A stretch of 64,000 nucleotides of DNA from Paralichthys olivaceus (lineage: Eukaryota > Chordata > Actinopteri > Pleuronectiformes > Paralichthyidae), in NCBI RefSeq assembly GCF_024713975.1, contig NC_091116.1, positions 9,764,986 through 9,828,985 on the forward strand, read 5' to 3'. Position 1 is the stretch's first letter. Every line of letters starts with the position of its first letter. Positions 51,740-64,000 of the stretch are shown piece by piece. The translations under genes and the position numbers were made by a program. The notes beneath the pieces were generated by a model. That model had not been told where the DNA came from. It ran no database searches and saw only the letters and a program-made list of their open reading frames with translations.

Positions 51740-54485
51740 AGCTGCAGCTGAACGTGACTATTTACATCTGGGGTCTTTCAACGATTTCACGACGATAAAT
51801 ACAACAAATGTGACTATTACAGTCATAATAGGTGCTATTTGTTTTTTGTTTTACAAATGTACTAATAAACAACTATTATGCTAATATAGAATAATAAAGA
51901 TAATTTACCACCACTTGTATGTGCAAAAATATGCTTTAAATAGGCATAAAAACTTGAGGTAAAAAAAATTGTAACAATAATTAATAAATCTCAATTCTTT
52001 GGCAAAACCATATATGTTACATATATTTGTAACAATCTGCTTACCCACATAAATACATTTTAATCTCTAGTTTTTCACAGGATTATTGTCTATAAATCTC
52101 TTTGTAATCTCCCTATATGCTATATGATATACGTATACACAGACCCATAGAGTTTTATTAATATCATAATCAATAAAAATCAATAAATACAATTTGATTG
52201 ATTGATTGATTAATTGATTGATAAAAGCCAAAACAAGAATAGCTAATAAAAATGACAATGGAAACTATTGTATGACATAAATAATAAAGTGTTTTAGTGC
52301 TGTGCAAAAACAGAAAATATGAAAACAGTAAAAAGGCATCAAAGCAAAATGTATGAAAAAAGGGTTAAAGCACAGTTAAGATTACAATGAGAGAAACTAC
52401 ATGATTCAAATAATTTAAAGCTAGTTATTTAAATGTATTGCTGCAATCCAGCACTGAGCGACTTTAACAAGGTTTGGTTAAGATTACAGCTGCAGAATTT
52501 TGAAGTTACAATATACATTCTACAGCCATGCAGTCAAGTCTATATCAACGACGTTTAAAAGTAGATTAAAGCCTTGAAAGTCGCAAAGCAGCACAGACTC
52601 ACAATATTCTGTCTCTACTCTTCTATTTACCCAAGTTTTATTGGATTCACTTCTATAAAAAACAAGTCTGACTGCTATGGAAAAGTAAAAGTAACCAAAC
52701 CGATTTAGTCAACAATAGTTAAAGCTTTCAGCCATTTCTTGTGACTCCAAATGAAGGCCATGAGATGTGGCAGAAAGTTCCTTGAGTCCAAAGGTTAATC
52801 ATGACCCCCTCAGACGTAAAGAAAGCGACTTGACGTTTGATTTCAAGATCAGATTCTATGCTCGAGGTTTTGGCGAGTGGTTCTGATTGTCCTGAGATAT
52901 TTTTAGTATCTTTTTCTAAGTTAAACTTTCCCTCAGTCAAAAATTCAGTTAATAAAAATGAAGGTTTTTATTGTGTTTATTTGTTGTTTTAATTTAAAAA
53001 AAACAGCTTAATTTGATATCTATTGATTTTTTTTAAACTCATAATATAAAGAAAATACAAATGTAAAAAACAAGATTCTTCTGTTCAATGCAAAAGTCTT
53101 CTGCAAAATCTACTAAATCTTGGTATTTCATCTGATGTTTACATGTATATCTATTTAAAGGACCCCCCCCACACTCCTCATCCCTTCTTCTCAGGTCAGT
53201 CTGATCCCTCTTCCTGTCCTCGGAGAGAGAGGCCAGGCCGACGGGGCTGCATGGATCAGACGGCGTGCGGAGACACAGCTCCTGCTCTCATGTCCAGATG
53301 GCACTTTCGCAAATCCCATTTCATTGACAAAAGGTGTTTTCTTCAAGCTCGCCGCCACGGGCACGGGATGTTCTCTGAGTCTGAGGGATCACACGCGGAT
53401 TAACCTCGTCTGTTTGTGCCACACACATTTAGAGTTCATTATTTAAATTGTGTGGCACCATTAGCTGCATATTTATATACCCTATCTCCAAACTGGGTTA
53501 TTTTTATAGCAGTAAACTCATTCTTTCATGGATTTTCTGTTTTCTTTCAAAGTTTTTATAGAAGTTTTAACAGTATATTAAATACTACATACACATGCTT
53601 ACACATACTACCTCTGCCTCTGGTCGACTCAGACAAAGAAAGACCTTTCTGCCCCAAAAGCGAACCCCAAAACATCCCCTTTGCCCTGAATGTGGACCCC
53701 CCTCAGCGCTGTTGATGTTGTCCTGACTGCTGAGAAAGCAGGTGTCCTGCTGGTTAAACCCTGTCTGCCCAGACTGTCAGTAAGTAAAGCTCCACCTCCT
53801 GGGGGACCCCCTGAGATGCTACAGGGGGGATTAGCCTGTGCGGTGTCCAGGCGTCAGAAATACACTTTGTGTTTGCACACACACTGAAAGAAAACCTGTT
53901 AACAACACTATCATCGATACCAAATCCCTAATATAAATTCAACCGCAGGGCAGCAACTTCAAAAAGACCTTTTCATGGAGATCATGTCTCCCAATTGAAC
54001 TGGGATTGTAGAGACAAACATGGAGACAGCGGTTTCCCTAAATCTAATTATAGGTGCTAACCCAAGTCAGCTGCTGCCACAGGCCTGCGAGTGAGGACAT
54101 CTCTGCTCCCATCTGAACCTCCAAATACACACAAAATACAGACGAGGGGTGAGTCATTTGATGCACCATGTGAGGCCAACCGGAGGAGACCTGGAAAAGT
54201 GTGTTTGTAGACATTCCAGGAATAACTAGCTTTATTGACTAGCTGATTGAATGAAGAGATTATATGTGGGTCAGGTCTGTTTGTTTGGGAGGCAGCTCGG
54301 GGGAGACGCGAGCACATGGCCATTCTTAAATAGACGCACAAGAAGAAAGAGTCGTGAACATGAGAGCTCCTTCAGTAGCACCAGAGTAGTGTCTTCTTGA
54401 AGGGTTACAAATGTTATCTTGTCTTCACTGGCTGGTGCACTCCAGGAGTGGACTTGTTTTAGAAGCAAGTGCTGTTAACATTGTC
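51740..54485. other. Gene-free intergenic stretch
   Basis: AT-rich, with a GATT/ATTG short repeat near 52193-52222. No supportable gene or mobile element. Confidence 0.6.
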
Positions 54486-54489
54486 CCCT

Positions 54490-54720
54490 CAAGAGGGTTC
54501 TGACTTCGACCATGACTGCTGATTGGGGTTTTTGCAGGTAATCCGGCCTCCTCCCACAGTCAAAAGACATGCAGGTTAGGTTAAATGGGGATTCTAAATT
54601 TCCTGTTGTCTCAGAAAGTTGGCCTTGATGGAAAGGTGCACCCACAGACTGTATAAAGAATGTCAGCAGGGATTGGCTCCGGCCCAACCAGACCCTCAAA
54701 AGTATTAGTGGTCTCTCAAA
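54490..54720. repeat. Degenerate interspersed repeat common in teleosts
   Basis: GGCCTCCTCCCACAGTC, AAAGACATGCAGGTTAGGTT and GGGATTGGCTCCGGCCC occur in the order seen in a widespread fish repeat. It is strongly diverged and I cannot assign a class. Confidence 0.55.
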
Positions 54721-57700
54721 TTAATGGATGGAGCCACGATAGATGAAAATGTATAAAAGTCCACTGTTATCTTGACAAGATCTGACTTGATTGTGACCAT
54801 GGTGGTTATTCAGACAAGATCATATTAGCCTTCACAGAAATGGGCTTTAGTCTAACACTGTCTCACCGTGAGGCCCTGAGATCACAATTTCCACTTGATT
54901 ACACATGTTGACATTCGTCTTCTTCCATGTGCAAATTAAATTGATGGAGGAACGTGGCTATAAAAATAGGACAAATCTGACAATAATATCACTTTTCCAG
55001 ACATACACCGATTATGATTATGTATGAATCTCTGGGTCAGAGTGTTTTGTATTTGTGTTTTTACAGCAGGTCTATACTTCGATGTATCTCTGTCCTCATC
55101 TGTCCTCTGCCCAAAGTCACATTTCTGAGAGGCACATGTCGTGTCCTCTCATTGCCGAGCGAGAACTGTCTGCAAATTGCAACAACAAACCACAGAGTGA
55201 TGCACAAAGAGGGACGCACGTAGCTCGTTACCCCCACTGGGCGGAGAAGGGGATTATGGGGGATTACGGCCCTCTCTTGTCCTCCACTTTTTCCTCCCCA
55301 CAGCACCTTCCCTTGCTCCCTAGGAGTGGACACGTTGAAAACCTTTCCATTCTAAAATCTCGATCGCCTGTGAGTCTAGATAAATCTAATCTCTAATCAT
55401 TTCTTTTTACTCAGCTCTGTGTCTGAAATATGTTGTTGTTATATCCGTTCTGGTTTGACTGGTTCCCTGCGTTATCATTTATTTTTGCAGTGTCGCTGTG
55501 AAAAGCGGTCCTGGGGAACATTACACATCTGCTGTATGATTCATAATGAAAATAAAACCATAACCACATTTGAGTACAATTTAGAAAGCAAAATGTGAGA
55601 GGAGGCAGATTATAGAATCAATCCCTCAATTTTCATCCTCGGAGATATAATTAATTCTGAGGCAGTTTCACGCTGTAAAATCTGCAGAAGAAAGCAGACA
55701 GTAGTGCAGTATATGTAAGACACTTGGATTCTTCTTTGGTGCACTTCACTTCAGGTCTGTGTTTGTTTTGGCTGACGTGCTGGGAGCTTGCATCTGCGTG
55801 TGAATGTGTGTGCCTCTTTTTCCGTGCAGCCAGACAGTTATTACACCACTGTTGAGCTGACACAGCAGGGGAGACAACAACAGGCCCAACAACAACTACA
55901 TTCCCTTAAAGAGCTTTCCTCTTAATCAGGTTGTTTATGGCTCAGACTGCGTCACTTTATAAGAAGGACGCTTGAAGGACTTAAGTTTAAGAGCCATAAA
56001 GGAAAGTAAAGAGAATTACATCTGTCTGTGAGAAGGTTTTTTTTTTAGCTTGTGTCACAGTAAGTGTAGAAAACACTGCACAGTTCAACTTAAAATATTC
56101 ATCTGTGCACTTGTAGTCTGTGCTTCCATCTCATGATCTAATACGTGAGCAGGTTGTCCTCCATTTTGGCGGTGTTTAATGGAATATTTTATTTTGATAG
56201 TCCTGATGTTTCTGTTGACCCTTGGAGAAACCATTACAAGGTTTTTTAGAGTTGTTGGGAAGCTGTAGGGAGGTTATGTTTTCACCCCTGTATGTTTTTG
56301 TTTGTCAGCAGGATTATGCATAAACTTCTGAACGAACCCATTACATTTCGGCGTGGATCTGGACAAATGGCTGGTTCTAGGATTTTTTCTTTACTGTTTA
56401 CTTGATTTCAATTTAGTATCTTAAAAATAAAAAAATAAAAAAAAATCCAGCATATTGATTTTAAGCGACTGGTATCTATAATTATAAGTTATTTGAGGCA
56501 TGATTGTTTAACTTAAATCATAAAGGTACGCTTCCTATAATGGATGCTTATTTGTCCAAGAATAAGAGAAGTAAACCCCAAGAAGATTTTTCCAGTTTTT
56601 CAGAAAACACGACAGGTTAATCATAATGCTACGACTTTGTGTCTGGGAAAAAACAGGACACAAACATTGAACACATGCTGTGTGAGAATGAAAAGATTCA
56701 CAGATGTAGATGAGGCTTTGCAAAAAGATCAAACAATCACCACACTGCAGCATCAATAGTAACTGATTTCCATCCCTCTATAGACTGACATCAACTGTTT
56801 CATGAAGTCAAGTGCAAGACAGTCTGTTCTCTAGCTGACAATGTGCTGATCTGCAGCAATCAGAGGACACACAGGGCTGTCACAATGCCAGCATTAAATA
56901 TGTCCTTCCGTGACTTCACACGGACATGTCCACACAGTGCTAGACTGTTCAAACTGGAGAAAGGAGAAGTGTCAACCTTGTGTGACAGCACATCTCAAAA
57001 ATAGCTGGAACGCTCAGGGAGCCGGCGTCTGTGATGCTTCTTGTCTTCACCGACGATCAAAGTGACCAGCGTGAGAAGTACAAACTTTTTTCCTAAATGC
57101 AAATCCACCACAGCGGGGGTGTTTGAGCAGGTGTGCACCAAATGGCCAACAAAGCCTGAGGCCTCTGCAAGAAGCCAGAGAACACATCGAAGCCTGGGTC
57201 GGCCTGGAAAGTGAACACTTGGTTTAAATAGATGAATCAGGCTTCATCTGGCTGACATCTGCCCATCTGTGCTGACCCGATGGCAAGAAAGTGCAAAGCC
57301 CTTCACAGAAACTCACAAATCCCACCTCTTGTTTGTGGAGATGGAGGCTGGGCGTGCTCAGTGTGCAGATAATTAGACATAGCAAAGTCAAACAAACCCT
57401 GACTTTGCCGAAAAACATATTTGCTCTGAGATCATCTTTGCTCTCCAGTGCTACAGACACAACAAAGCCTCCTTTACATCTTGTTTTCTTTTCTTTTTTC
57501 CTGCAGTACTAAAGTAAAGGAGTCATTTTGTGTTTCTACCTCCTGCAGCTCAGCATAAACAGCAGTTTAAGTGAGATACTCTTCGATGGAGCTGGGTCGA
57601 TCAGAAATGTGGTTACGTGGGGTTTAACCTCTCTCTATGAGCTGTCGTCTTTCATGTTCAATGCATCCGGAAGTCTATTTCTGTGCTTCCTCCATGTCCC

Positions 57701-58970
57701 TGAACCTTGATGTCTGGTACATGGTGTGTTCAACCCCACACGCATGCAAATATGAACACGCACAGTCTGAGGTCAGCTTCTATCACTGCAGTGTTTCCTG
57801 TTTGCTTCCTATTTCTGAGACAGGAAGAGAAATCGGCAGCTTTTGCTTTTTTCCACATGTCGTCCTTTACTTCCTTCATTTCCTCACTGTCATTCCTACT
57901 TCTGTTATCATTTTCAAGGGAAGACATGCAATCTCTTCCTTTTTTTGCAGGGACATTCATCCTAATAGAAAAAGGAAAAAAAAAGTGTCTCTTTAAATTC
58001 TTCCCTCACGTTTTTCAGTCCGGCTCCAGGCAGCAGACAGTAACACGTGGAGCGAATATCAGCGGGAAGAAAAGGCAGGCCGAGGCAAGAAACAGCATAG
58101 AGCACAGGCACACGGCGTAGCAGAGGCAGGAACAGTACGTGCAGTCCAAGGATGATGTCTAAATGAGGCATTTGTGTTGATACACTGCTGCATCACTGCA
58201 GCACTGGGCATATGAGATACTGCAGTTACACCTGTAGGCAGACATGTGATGCATGTGACTGAATTTATTTATTCCTGCCTGCATTTGGCATGTTGCACAG
58301 AACCTTGACTTCTTATGAGACACTTATAAACATGTGACCTGCAGCTGGAAACAACTCACTGTTGGCTGTTAATAATTTAATATCATCAGCTGATGAATGG
58401 GGAGCACAGTTGAGGTGATATTACATTACGTTATTATGTTAAAATGTAAAAATCTTCCCACTTTGTTCTTTGACAAAGTGACCTTTATGATTTTAAACAT
58501 CCCAAAAAACTCCATCCACACAATAAGGCTGACACTCAAATATCTGTGACCTAAATGCCAGATTTTTTTCCATCAAGATCCATGAATTATTCCCTGGTGA
58601 AACTGCAGAAATTAAAAAAAAAAAACGCCCTGTCTCACAATGATACAGGAAGTGATCATTTAATGGGTTCGTTCTTGGCTCAGGTCCCATCTTTACATCT
58701 AGTTTTGTGAAGAAGTATTTTTTGTTGCTGACAGACAAAGTGACAGGGGTGAAAACACAACCTCCATGAACCCATGAAAATATCTAATTTAGCAGCACTT
58801 CCATCATCATTTCGTCTATTATCCAACACTCTATTCACTATTCAAATATAAATTCATTAGCTTTTTAAGGTGCTTTCAAACCAGCATTTTTAGGTCTTTT
58901 AGGTTTAAAAACAAGACTTACTTGACCTGTACAGAATATATTTTTAGTTGATAATTTTCTTTTCATCAAG
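54721..58970. other. Gene-free intergenic stretch
   Basis: No coding domain, RNA gene or transposon that I can support on either strand. Small open frames look fortuitous. Confidence 0.6.
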
Positions 58971-59020
58971 AATTTCCCCTCTGGGATGAATAAAGTATGT
59001 CTATCTCTCTATCTAAACCA
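58971..59020 (+). mobile_element. LINE 3' tail remnant
   Basis: TTTCCCCTCTGGGATGAATA then AAGTATGTCTATCTCTCTAT is the same type of retroposon 3' terminus as the antisense tail of LINE-B at 5025-5065. Confidence 0.65.
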
Positions 59021-61610
59021 GAGGAGGAGACAAAAAATGCACCAGACTCAAACTAAGAGACAGTTTTTGTGAAATAATTGCTTTTCTGAATCCGAGTTAC
59101 ACCACATAGATTGTAAAGATATCATAGATAGTCACATACGCTGGGTTGATATTTAGGTCAACCCCACTGGACGCAACACAGTGTAGTGACCCACCCCCCT
59201 CGCTCTCTTTAGCTGGGGGGGGGTTAGGCTTTGAGGAGTACATGGTGTTCCAGCACAGTCTTAACATACACAGGCTACAGCTGACGAGCACATATCCAAA
59301 CACATGCACGCATGAGAATGTGTCTGGCTAAGTCAGATGCACAGTCGAAGAGTATGTTGTGTCCAAATGAGACATCCTGGAGCAGGACAATTGAGCCAGT
59401 GTATTACACTGTGTGAATCAAGATAGAGCCCATTAAAGTTTAGTGTGGGTTCCGACAAAGGGACAGAGCCAGGAAAACATTTTTCATTTTACTTTGCACT
59501 GAGAGTAATTCATGGATCTTGATGAAGAAATCTGACATATTTAGGGTATGCAGTATACTGCGTGTGCCATTCTTGTTGTATACACAAAAGTAATTGCTGA
59601 CTGTGTCATGTATTTCAAATATATTTACATTAAAATTTTCATGTAACTGGGGGCTTAGTCTATATATTTAAATATAAGTTAAGCTTAATTTAATTAAATC
59701 ACTTTCAAGAAGAAGAAGAAAAAAAAGCTGGATGACTTTATCTTTATGATGACAATAAATTATGATTAAGTCCTGTTCTTTATCGCCATTAAATTTCATG
59801 TCTGCCCTCAATTGCATCACTGCTCAGTAGTTTCCCATCATTTACCAACACACACAAAGTTGTTCACAGTCTTTTGTCACCACCTGAGCGTGCAGACTAT
59901 AATCCACATCTCTTCTTCGACACAGATCGTGTTTCCCACAAAACAAATACTCTACTTTAGAAATGTGGGAACCCAAGATGAGTAGAAATCACATAAAACA
60001 GGCTGTTATATGAAGAAACCACAGAGGACGCTTTAAGAGGCGGTAAACAAACGCAGAGGCAGGGACCATGTATCACCTACAGTCACGATGCATCACAGCG
60101 TGGGCAGAAGGTGTAAAACACTGAAGGTCTCAAGTGCTTTAAACACCAAGCCCACTGCGTTCTAATGTTTTTTTCCCATTCGCTGTTGAGGCTGACGTGA
60201 CATAGCTGCTGTCAAGACTTACAAAGAGGCCCCGAGTAGGAAGACAGCAATTGGACAGTGAAGCTTGTCATGCAACATGTTTTGAATGATTTTTTTGCGA
60301 GTCCCTCAGTGGGAGCCGAGTGATTGACATGAAGCAATGCCTGATGAAACATGCTGGTCTGAAATGTGTCGGCACAGTGACACAATGGCGAGGACAAATT
60401 TAGGTGTATGCTTTTGTCATTTTTATGCGAATTAATGGAACTGAGTGGTTTCATGGGGCCTGCAGCCGCCCAGACCGCAGCAGCAGGACAAAGGCAAATA
60501 TTGACATCTAAACACCCACACACACACCTGTTGTACGGTACTGAGTGGTAAACATGCAGTCTCTTCATAAGCAGGGCCGGAAAATCGCTGCTGGGCGTGT
60601 TTGAATGTGGTTTTCTCAGTCTGGAGCCTGTTTTTTAAAGTGCACACAAACATCAGTCCGTGCACGTTCTTTGTTACTGTTTTTGTAGCCTGGAGCATGA
60701 GGGTCATAAAGTATGACATGTACATTTCCAGCACATGAAACGAGAATCATCTACAGGTTATTTTCACATCTTAAGACTGACGGAGAAATGTGACTCAATA
60801 TTCACTATTCACTGAATACATGATTGATTTTGCAAATAAATATGAATGACGTGTTTCTACTTCCTCCCACTGTATAAAAATGAAGCCAACACATGGGTTC
60901 TTCCACCTTGTAAAAGTCTGCACAGTAGTTATAGTGGACGAGAGCTGCAGTTACGAGGTCTCAGTCTCAGCAGTCAATCATGACGTTTCACCCTGTTTTT
61001 AAGTAATTACTAGTTAAACCAAACTAACCAGAAACGTTTTTTACATTTGAACATACATCAGTGTGATAACAACTACTTGAAATGACAGAAACCATATTTG
61101 GAAAAATTGTTAACGCATCGCCAGGGTCATTGCAGTTCATTCACGGGGGAATTTTGCTGAGTTTGATCATTGTTGGAAACATTTTAGATAATGTAAGCAC
61201 ACAAGTCAACATAATATATAACATACAGAAGTTGTTTTTAGACATTTTAATGAAGAACTACATCGTATCATATCTTTAATGATGTCTTGGACATATACGT
61301 GACTGCCTGATTTATCTATACATTTAGTTTCCTGTGCAATTTTCATAATATGGCTGAAACCCTATCCCTAAAAGAAATTGCATAGTCGCTTTTTTCTTAC
61401 ATCCATCACATACATGGAGGAAAACGAGAAGAACAGAACAGGGCGAGGACAAGGGAGGATGTTGTTCGTGTTTTCATAGGCTACGTTCAATGTGAAAAAA
61501 AAATCAGTTCAGAGTGATAAAACTGCAGCTGTGGTTTCTCTTTGCCCGTGCAAGGGGAAATAAATAGGGAACAGTATGTGCAGGACTGCATGTGCTTTTT
61601 CATGCATACA
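59021..61610. other. Gene-free intergenic stretch
   Basis: Nothing identifiable beyond short low-complexity runs. Confidence 0.6.
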
Positions 61611-61612
61611 TG

Positions 61613-61614
61613 TG

Positions 61615-61646
<32 letters not shown>

Positions 61647-61651
61647 AGAGA
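61613..61651. repeat. (GA)n microsatellite
   Basis: GA repeat with two GG interruptions. Confidence 0.97.
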
Positions 61652-61731
61652 ATTTTAGTTCCGTCCCTCCACAGCTTCCCTCTCAATTTCATTCATAATT
61701 TACCGCCCCTAATGTTCTGTCTGCAATTAGG

Positions 61732-61733
<2 letters not shown>

Positions 61734-61783
<50 letters not shown>

Positions 61784-61792
61784 TCTCTCTCT
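61734..61792. repeat. (CA)n-(CT)n compound microsatellite
   Basis: About 20 CA units followed by a short CT run. Confidence 0.97.
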
Positions 61793-62627
61793 TTGCTAGC
61801 ACAAACGTTTGTTCTTATGGCGTCATGGACGACCCAGGACTCCCTGCTGCCACCTCTCGCTGCCCTACTTTACTGTGTACTGCTGCATATTCAAGGGAGG
61901 CCACAGCTTTGACGGTGCTGCCTGCAGAGGTGCGGCATTCCAACCATCTCACATCCTTTTTCACTGTTTGTTTACCACACTACTTCTAAGCAGTGTGTCA
62001 AAGGCGTGCGGGTACAAGACAACGCTGTGTCACTTGGATTTGCAATCAAAACAAACAGACCAGGCTAATATTACTTGATCACACGTTGAATAATTGGAAA
62101 AATACACAAGATCGAACTACTTTTAAAATCTGGATCAATAATCTTCATCAGATTAAAACACAAGGACTATTAGCTGCCCATCAACCAGCAGCTGTATACT
62201 ATGCTGATAAGAGATTAAATTGTAGGTTTATCATTTATATTTTACACATTAATTACTCGTGCGTTCATATAAACTGTCCACTTGAGACTAGTCTGTTCAC
62301 TTTAATGTGGGGAGGACAAGTGCAATACATAAATAATGCAAATATTACACAACACATGGTCAGAGATGGAAACTTATGATGACACCAGCCCCATCAATAA
62401 AATACATCACTAACAATAATCCAGAAGCAGAATAAATAATAATCGTATACTTTAGCCAATAAAACCTACAAACTTTTACTAAGCAGCATTTTGAATGTTT
62501 GAACAACAGATTTTTGGACTCAAATACTTGACTTAAACAACAAAAAGTTGTACATGTTTTTATAGTATCTCACCTTAATTGCTGTAATACACTTTACTCA
62601 GGTTTCTTCTATTAATTAATGACCACA

Positions 62628-62720
62628 TTGCTTGTGTGTGCTCTCCTCCCTACACTGGCTCCCTATGAAATTATATATTGATTTTAAAATGTTATCACTC
62701 ACTTTAAAGGCCTATATAAT
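62628..62720 (+). mobile_element. Degenerate LINE fragment (C-terminal RT region)
   Basis: The plus strand encodes VLSSLHWLPMKLYIDFKMLS followed by LTLKAYI, resembling the LHWLPVxxRIDFKxLLLTYKAL motif common near the C-terminus of teleost LINE polyproteins. Short and without further context. Confidence 0.55.
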
Positions 62721-63054
62721 TCTATCTGTTCGATTGTTCTATTTTCTCTGCTTGTGTTCCGTTGTTTTACTCTTGTTGTTTCCTTGTAAAACTATTTGTA
62801 ATATCATTGAGAAATGTCCAATATATATAAAGTTTATTATTCTTATTTTAAATTGTGCTTTGGCTACCTGTACTTCAGTATTCTGCAAGTACACTGTGTC
62901 CATCCCATGATTAGTGCCGGAGGATTTAAGATGCTGAGCAGCATTTACAAGAATGACTCACAGCCTGGTGGGTGGGTGTGCAGCTGACTGTGCACACCTC
63001 CAGATGTACATTTAGCAGTGGGACCAGATATACTGCCTCTTACACAATACTTTA

Positions 63055-63057
<3 letters not shown>

Positions 63058-63118
<61 letters not shown>
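63058..63118. repeat. (TA)n microsatellite
   Basis: About 30 TA units. Confidence 0.98.
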
Positions 63119-63121
<3 letters not shown>

Positions 63122-64000
63122 TGGTTTATTTGGGTGATTGTGTGTACAAGTGAACTCATGACTCACTATATATACTGTTGCAAAGTACATGCATCAGACA
63201 GACTTTCTCTTATCTGTCATGAACACCAGGACATAAAAATATACGTCTTTGTTTACTTTGCTCAGGTACATGTCTGGGTGAGGCTCAGCTGTGGGCGTGT
63301 TTGTGGGTTGAAGGTTTCCTTTATTGCATCTATTTTTGTCCCGGGCTACTTCCTGGAGTTAAGTGAGACCGTTCAGCCGCATCATGCTCTCTCGAGTACC
63401 TAGTTGGAGTCAACTGTGGGCCATTCTGTACCTTTTCAAATCAAGAACATTCCTCAAGCTAATGAGCAGCCACACCCTGACATTATTCTGAACACCTTGA
63501 CTTGGTTTCTGTGTGCGGATGATGCCAAGAAACAAAGGGCACAGTTTTCTGGAAAGGAGGAACATAAAAACAAATGCCCTGGTGACTCACCCAGTGGACC
63601 TGCTCTAATTTGAAAGAATGATTTGTAAATGATGAATCACATGCAGACGAGTTTATCTGAGCAGATAAAAGAAAAAGGAAAATGGGGCAGCAGGTTTTGA
63701 CAGTAAACTGGAAAGCTGTTTAGTCTAACACGGACCAACGGGAGCAATTTGAGGCTAGGTAGCGTCACGGTGGTTTTCCATAATCATAGCTTCAGATGGA
63801 TATCTCCTCCTCACTTCTTTATAATTTTCCTAACCACACACTTATTTTTCTGACATAAACCAGAGGCCGCTCTCATGAATCAGGATTACTGCTCTGTGAG
63901 ACGGAGCCGTCTGGATGACTTTACTGAGACAGCAATTACTTAAACAAACAGAAAAAGGTAAACACACTGTCTCAGTGAAAGTGGACTACAAGCTGCTGCC
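63119..64000. other. Gene-free end of window
   Basis: No supportable feature. Confidence 0.5.

Noticed and set aside
52190-52225. GATT/ATTG repeats as a regulatory element
   Set aside because: This is a simple low-complexity run with no supporting context.
53143-53403. ORF with MDQTACGDTAPALMSRWHF-like sequence near a pyrimidine tract
   Set aside because: It looked exon-like, but no known protein is recognised and there are no flanking exons.
57224-57512. Opposed ORFs near 57.3 kb suggestive of an exon
   Set aside because: No splice context, domain or codon bias supports them on either strand.
62972-63403. 143-codon plus-strand ORF
   Set aside because: It reads through the (TA)n microsatellite as an Ile-Tyr repeat and has no domain.

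Overview
The window is vertebrate nuclear DNA, almost certainly from a teleost fish. The evidence is a dense multicopy tRNA cluster embedded in CR1/L2/Rex1-type LINE debris, hAT, Harbinger and pogo-like transposon relics, AT-rich microsatellites, and one intron-containing vertebrate gene, tsc22d1, whose long- and short-isoform first exons are both recognisable.

Left part (1-29.9 kb), repeat-rich. Bases 1-3713 are about 3.35 copies of a highly homogeneous 1107-bp tandem repeat that runs off the left edge. Next come tRNA-Met(CAT) and tRNA-Lys(CTT). From about 7 to 24.5 kb there is an array of tRNA-Gly(GCC)-tRNA-Asp(GTC) pairs: four Gly loci (one split) and five Asp genes. The pairs sit inside fragments of several LINE families. 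One near-complete L2/CR1-like LINE (9256-12291) lies within an antisense LINE. Two insertions can be dated against empty paralogous copies in the same window. One is a 2381-bp hAT-like element (16626-19006) with an 8-bp target duplication. The other is a 3363-bp element (19285-22647) inserted inside a tRNA-Gly gene, with a probable 6-bp duplication and imperfect terminal inverted repeats. The second resembles the behaviour known for Dada-type, RNA-gene-targeting DNA transposons. From 24 to 29.9 kb there are hAT, Harbinger and pogo relics, two more tRNA-Met genes and one tRNA-Met fragment.

Middle part (29.9-51.0 kb): tsc22d1 on the plus strand. A large first exon (CDS from 30697) encodes the disordered N-terminal part of the long isoform. 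A separate first exon at 47075 encodes the short TSC-22 isoform. Both splice in the same phase to a 52-nt exon (47496-47547) and a terminal exon (from 49137) that carry the TSC box and leucine zipper. Predicted proteins are 796 and 145 aa. A possible third first exon (44439-44536) in the same phase lies downstream of four CCAAT boxes. Candidate regulatory islands are at 43.1-43.5, 44.0-44.2, 46.7-47.1 and 48.1-48.3 kb. The 3' UTR runs to about 51.0 kb.

Right part (51.0-64.0 kb): intergenic. I find no supportable coding gene. It holds a promoter-like island at 51.57-51.73 kb, a degenerate interspersed repeat at 54.5-54.7 kb, LINE remnants near 59.0 and 62.6 kb, and several microsatellites.
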